A stretch of DNA of 64,000 bases. It comes from Streptomyces sp. HNM0574 (GTDB lineage: Bacteria; Actinomycetota; Actinomycetes; Streptomycetales; Streptomycetaceae). The notes under the pieces were generated by a model. It had not been told where the DNA came from, did no database searches, and saw only the letters and a program-made list of their open reading frames with translations. The stretch lies in the NCBI RefSeq assembly GCF_012726235.1, contig NZ_JAASAH010000015.1, forward strand, positions 62,001-126,000, read 5' to 3'. The position numbers and the translations under genes are program-made. Shown in pieces: positions 61,953 through 64,000 of this stretch (positions are counted from its first letter, which is position 1; the number at the start of each line of letters is the position of its first letter).

Positions 61953-63097
61953 GCGCCGTGCACGCACTGACCGACGACCAGCGCGCACTGGTGGACACCA
62001 CCCGCGACTTCGCCCGCGAACACCTCGCACCGCACGCCGTGACCTGGGACCGCGAGAAGCACTTCCCCCTCGACGTCCTCCGCAAGGCCGCCGCCCTCGG
62101 CCTCGGCGGCGTCTACGTCCCGGAGGAGGACGGCGGCTCCGGACTCGGCCGCACCGACGGCGCCCTGGTCTTCGAGGCCCTGGCGACCGGCTGCCCGTCC
62201 CTCGCCGGCTACCTGTCCATCCACAACATGGTCGGCTGGATGGTGGCCCGGTACGGAGACGCCCACCAGCGCGGGCGGCTGCTTCCCGCCCTGTGCTCCA
62301 TGGACGCGCCCGCCAGCTACTGCCTCACCGAACCCGGCGCCGGCTCCGACGCCGCGGCCCTGCGCACCCGCGCGGTGCGCGACGGCGACGGCTACGTACT
62401 GGACGGGGTCAAACAGTTCATCTCCGGAGCGGGCGCCTCCGAGCTGTACCTCGTGATGGCCCGCACCGGCTCGGTGGGCCCCTCCGGCATCAGCGCCTTC
62501 CTCGTCGAACGCGACGACCCCGGCCTCTCCTTCGGGCCGAACGAACAGAAGATGGGCTGGAACGCGCAGCCCACCCGGCAGGTCGTCCTCGACGGGGTGC
62601 GGCTGCCCGCCGGACGGCGGCTCGGCGCCGAGGGCGACGGCTTCCGGATCGCCATGAACGGGCTCAACGGCGGCCGGCTCGGCATCGCCGCCTGCTCCCT
62701 CGGCGGGGCACAGTCCGCGCTGGAGCGCAGCCTCTCCCACCTGCGCGACCGGGAGGCGTTCGGCGCACCCCTGGTGCAGGCACAGGCCCTCCAGTTCCAA
62801 CTGGCCGACATGGCCACGGAACTGCGCGCGGCTCGCGCCCTGGTGCACGAGGCGGCCGCCGCCCTCGACGCCGGAGCCGCCGACGCCGCCCAACTGTGCG
62901 CCATGGCCAAACGGTTCGCGACCGACACCGGCTCGTCCGTCGCCGACACCGCGCTCCAGCTGCACGGCGGATACGGCTACCTGTCCGAGTACGGCATGGA
63001 GAAGATCGTCCGGGACCTGAGGGTCCACCGGATCCTGGAAGGAACAAACGAGATCATGCGGCTGATCGTCGCCCGCGGACTGACTGGAGCAGCCTGA
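61949..63097 (+). CDS. acdH: Acyl-CoA dehydrogenase, probably isobutyryl-CoA specific
   Basis: A 382-residue FAD enzyme. Markers are YCLTEPGAGSDAAALRTRAV, KQFISGAGASELYLVMAR, LGIAACSLGGAQSALERSL, LHGGYGYLSEYGMEKIVRD and the C-terminal ILEGTNEIMRLIVAR; the general-base Glu is in EGTNEI. Between mmsA and a 3-hydroxyisobutyryl-CoA hydrolase it is best explained as isobutyryl-CoA dehydrogenase (or branched-chain AcdH). GTG 61949 overlaps the mmsA stop; GTG 61958 is an alternative. Its end overlaps the hydrolase start (TGATG). Confidence 0.92.
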   Translation: MSAVHALTDDQRALVDTTRDFAREHLAPHAVTWDREKHFPLDVLRKAAALGLGGVYVPEEDGGSGLGRTDGALVFEALATGCPSLAGYLSIHNMVGWMVARYGDAHQRGRLLPALCSMDAPASYCLTEPGAGSDAAALRTRAVRDGDGYVLDGVKQFISGAGASELYLVMARTGSVGPSGISAFLVERDDPGLSFGPNEQKMGWNAQPTRQVVLDGVRLPAGRRLGAEGDGFRIAMNGLNGGRLGIAACSLGGAQSALERSLSHLRDREAFGAPLVQAQALQFQLADMATELRAARALVHEAAAALDAGAADAAQLCAMAKRFATDTGSSVADTALQLHGGYGYLSEYGMEKIVRDLRVHRILEGTNEIMRLIVARGLTGAA

Positions 63098-64000
63098 TGC
63101 ACGCGAACCCCGGAACACCCTCCGCCCCCGGCCACGGGACGGCGGAGGACCCCGTACTGGTGCGCAGGGAGGGCCGCGCCGGGCACATCGTCCTGAACCG
63201 GCCACGCGCCCTGAACTCGCTCACCCTCGACATGGTGCGCCGCATCGACGCCGCACTGACCGCGTGGGAGCACGACGAGAGGGTCACCACCGTCGTCGTG
63301 TCCGGCGCGGGCGGGCGCGGCCTGTGCGCGGGCGGCGACATCCGCGGCATCCACGACGACGCCAAGTACGGGGACGGCAGCGCCTCCCGCACCTTCTGGC
63401 GCGAGGAGTACCACCTCAACGCCCGCATCGCCCGCTACCCGAAGCCCTATGTGGCACTGATGGACGGCGTGGTGATGGGCGGCGGCGTCGGCGTCTCCGC
63501 GCACGGCAGCGTCCGCGTCGTCACCGAACGCTCGAAGGTCGCCATGCCGGAGACCGGCATCGGCTTCGTGCCCGACGTCGGCGGCACCTACCTGCTCTCC
63601 CTCGCCCCCGGCGCCCTGGGCACCTACCTCGCCCTGACCGCCGCACCCGTCGGCGCCGACGACGCCCTGCTGTGCGGCCTCGCCGACCACCGCATGGACT
63701 CCTCCCGGCTGGACGCCTTCGTCCTCTCGCTGGCCGAGATGGACGCTGCCGACGCGGTACGCCTGCACGTCACCGGCACGGACAGCGCTTCGGCGGACAC
63801 GGAGGACCAGGGCCTCGCCGCGCACCGGGAGTGGATCGACTCCTGCTTCTCCGCCGACAGCGTCGAGGAGATCGTGGAACGGCTCCGGGCACACGGCAGC
63901 CCGGCGGCCAAGGAAGCCGCGGAGACGGTCTGCGCCAAATCCCCCACGGCACTGAAGGTCACCCTCGCCGCACTGCGCCGCGCACGGGAGCTGGGCCCGC
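63097..64000 (+). CDS. 3-hydroxyisobutyryl-CoA hydrolase, cut by the window edge
   Basis: About 301 codons are in the window and the gene continues to the right. It is a crotonase-fold protein: GHIVLNRPRALNSLTLDMVR, GLCAGGDIRGIHDD (oxyanion hole), YVALMDGVVMGGGVGVSAHG and KVAMPETGIGFVPDVGGTYL. The MPETGIGFxPDVG pattern with the long HG-S-R insert is diagnostic for 3-hydroxyisobutyryl-CoA hydrolase rather than enoyl-CoA hydratase. It frees 3-hydroxyisobutyrate in valine catabolism. Start ATG 63097 overlaps the acdH stop codon. Confidence 0.93.
   Translation, partial: MHANPGTPSAPGHGTAEDPVLVRREGRAGHIVLNRPRALNSLTLDMVRRIDAALTAWEHDERVTTVVVSGAGGRGLCAGGDIRGIHDDAKYGDGSASRTFWREEYHLNARIARYPKPYVALMDGVVMGGGVGVSAHGSVRVVTERSKVAMPETGIGFVPDVGGTYLLSLAPGALGTYLALTAAPVGADDALLCGLADHRMDSSRLDAFVLSLAEMDAADAVRLHVTGTDSASADTEDQGLAAHREWIDSCFSADSVEEIVERLRAHGSPAAKEAAETVCAKSPTALKVTLAALRRARELGP

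Overview
The window is a 64 kb stretch of a very GC-rich actinomycete chromosome, almost certainly Streptomyces. It carries chaplin and rodlin genes (aerial-hyphae coat), the sigma factor gene hrdD, a SepX-like septation gene, GTG/TTG starts, many leaderless genes with a TANNNT box 6-7 bases before the start codon, and third-position G/C bias throughout. No transposase, integrase, phage gene or CRISPR array was seen. It reads as core chromosome with a few accessory modules.

Layout. 1-4173: a flavoenzyme-like gene fragment, a MerR-type regulator, exonuclease III, a GNAT acetyltransferase, a malonyltransferase-like protein without its catalytic serine, and an HdeD-type membrane protein. 4291-7033: a surface-coat island of two short chaplins, two rodlins and one more small secreted protein, sharing an upstream promoter box. 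7191-14250: haem-iron uptake, with two HtaA haem-binding surface proteins facing a HmuTUV importer across an iron box, then haem oxygenase with its own iron box. 14353-17744: molybdate uptake by a Mop-domain regulator, ModA and a fused ModB-ModC protein. 17795-21870: a small secreted protein, a methyltransferase, a secreted 5'-nucleotidase, a lipoprotein and tRNA-Ala.

22007-27442 is a left-pointing cluster galU / glp (MoeA-like) / moaC / moaB / acetyltransferase / sepX, mixing molybdenum-cofactor genes with a membrane cell-division protein. 27535-38479 holds 5-formyl-THF cyclo-ligase, a penicillin-acylase-family enzyme, a K+/H+ antiporter, an MFS protein, an FmdB zinc-ribbon protein behind a CIRCE-like element, MTA phosphorylase, a SAF-domain protein, MscL and a P1-family peptidase. 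38788-44230 is the fructose PTS operon (fruR-fruK-fruA) and hrdD with a sigma-R-type promoter. 44294-54340 has an acetyltransferase, WrbA, a secreted GH3 hydrolase, tRNA-Arg, a degenerate carbonic anhydrase, a DUF3048 protein, a chloramphenicol-type MFS exporter with a putative attenuator leader, and a split LigD (ligase plus phosphoesterase).

54658 to the right edge is branched-chain acyl-CoA metabolism. mutA-mutB-meaB encode B12-dependent methylmalonyl-CoA mutase and its chaperone. A cobalamin riboswitch with a short leader ORF follows, then mmsA, an acyl-CoA dehydrogenase and a 3-hydroxyisobutyryl-CoA hydrolase (valine catabolism) that runs off the edge. The valine genes yield propionyl-CoA, whose further metabolism passes through the mutase.

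The observations most worth a second look are the uORF/hairpin leader of the MFS exporter (51905-52258), the cobalamin riboswitch in front of a valine operon, the shared chaplin/rodlin promoter box, the CIRCE-like element before fmdB, two genes that seem to need CTG starts, and two enzyme relatives lacking active-site residues.
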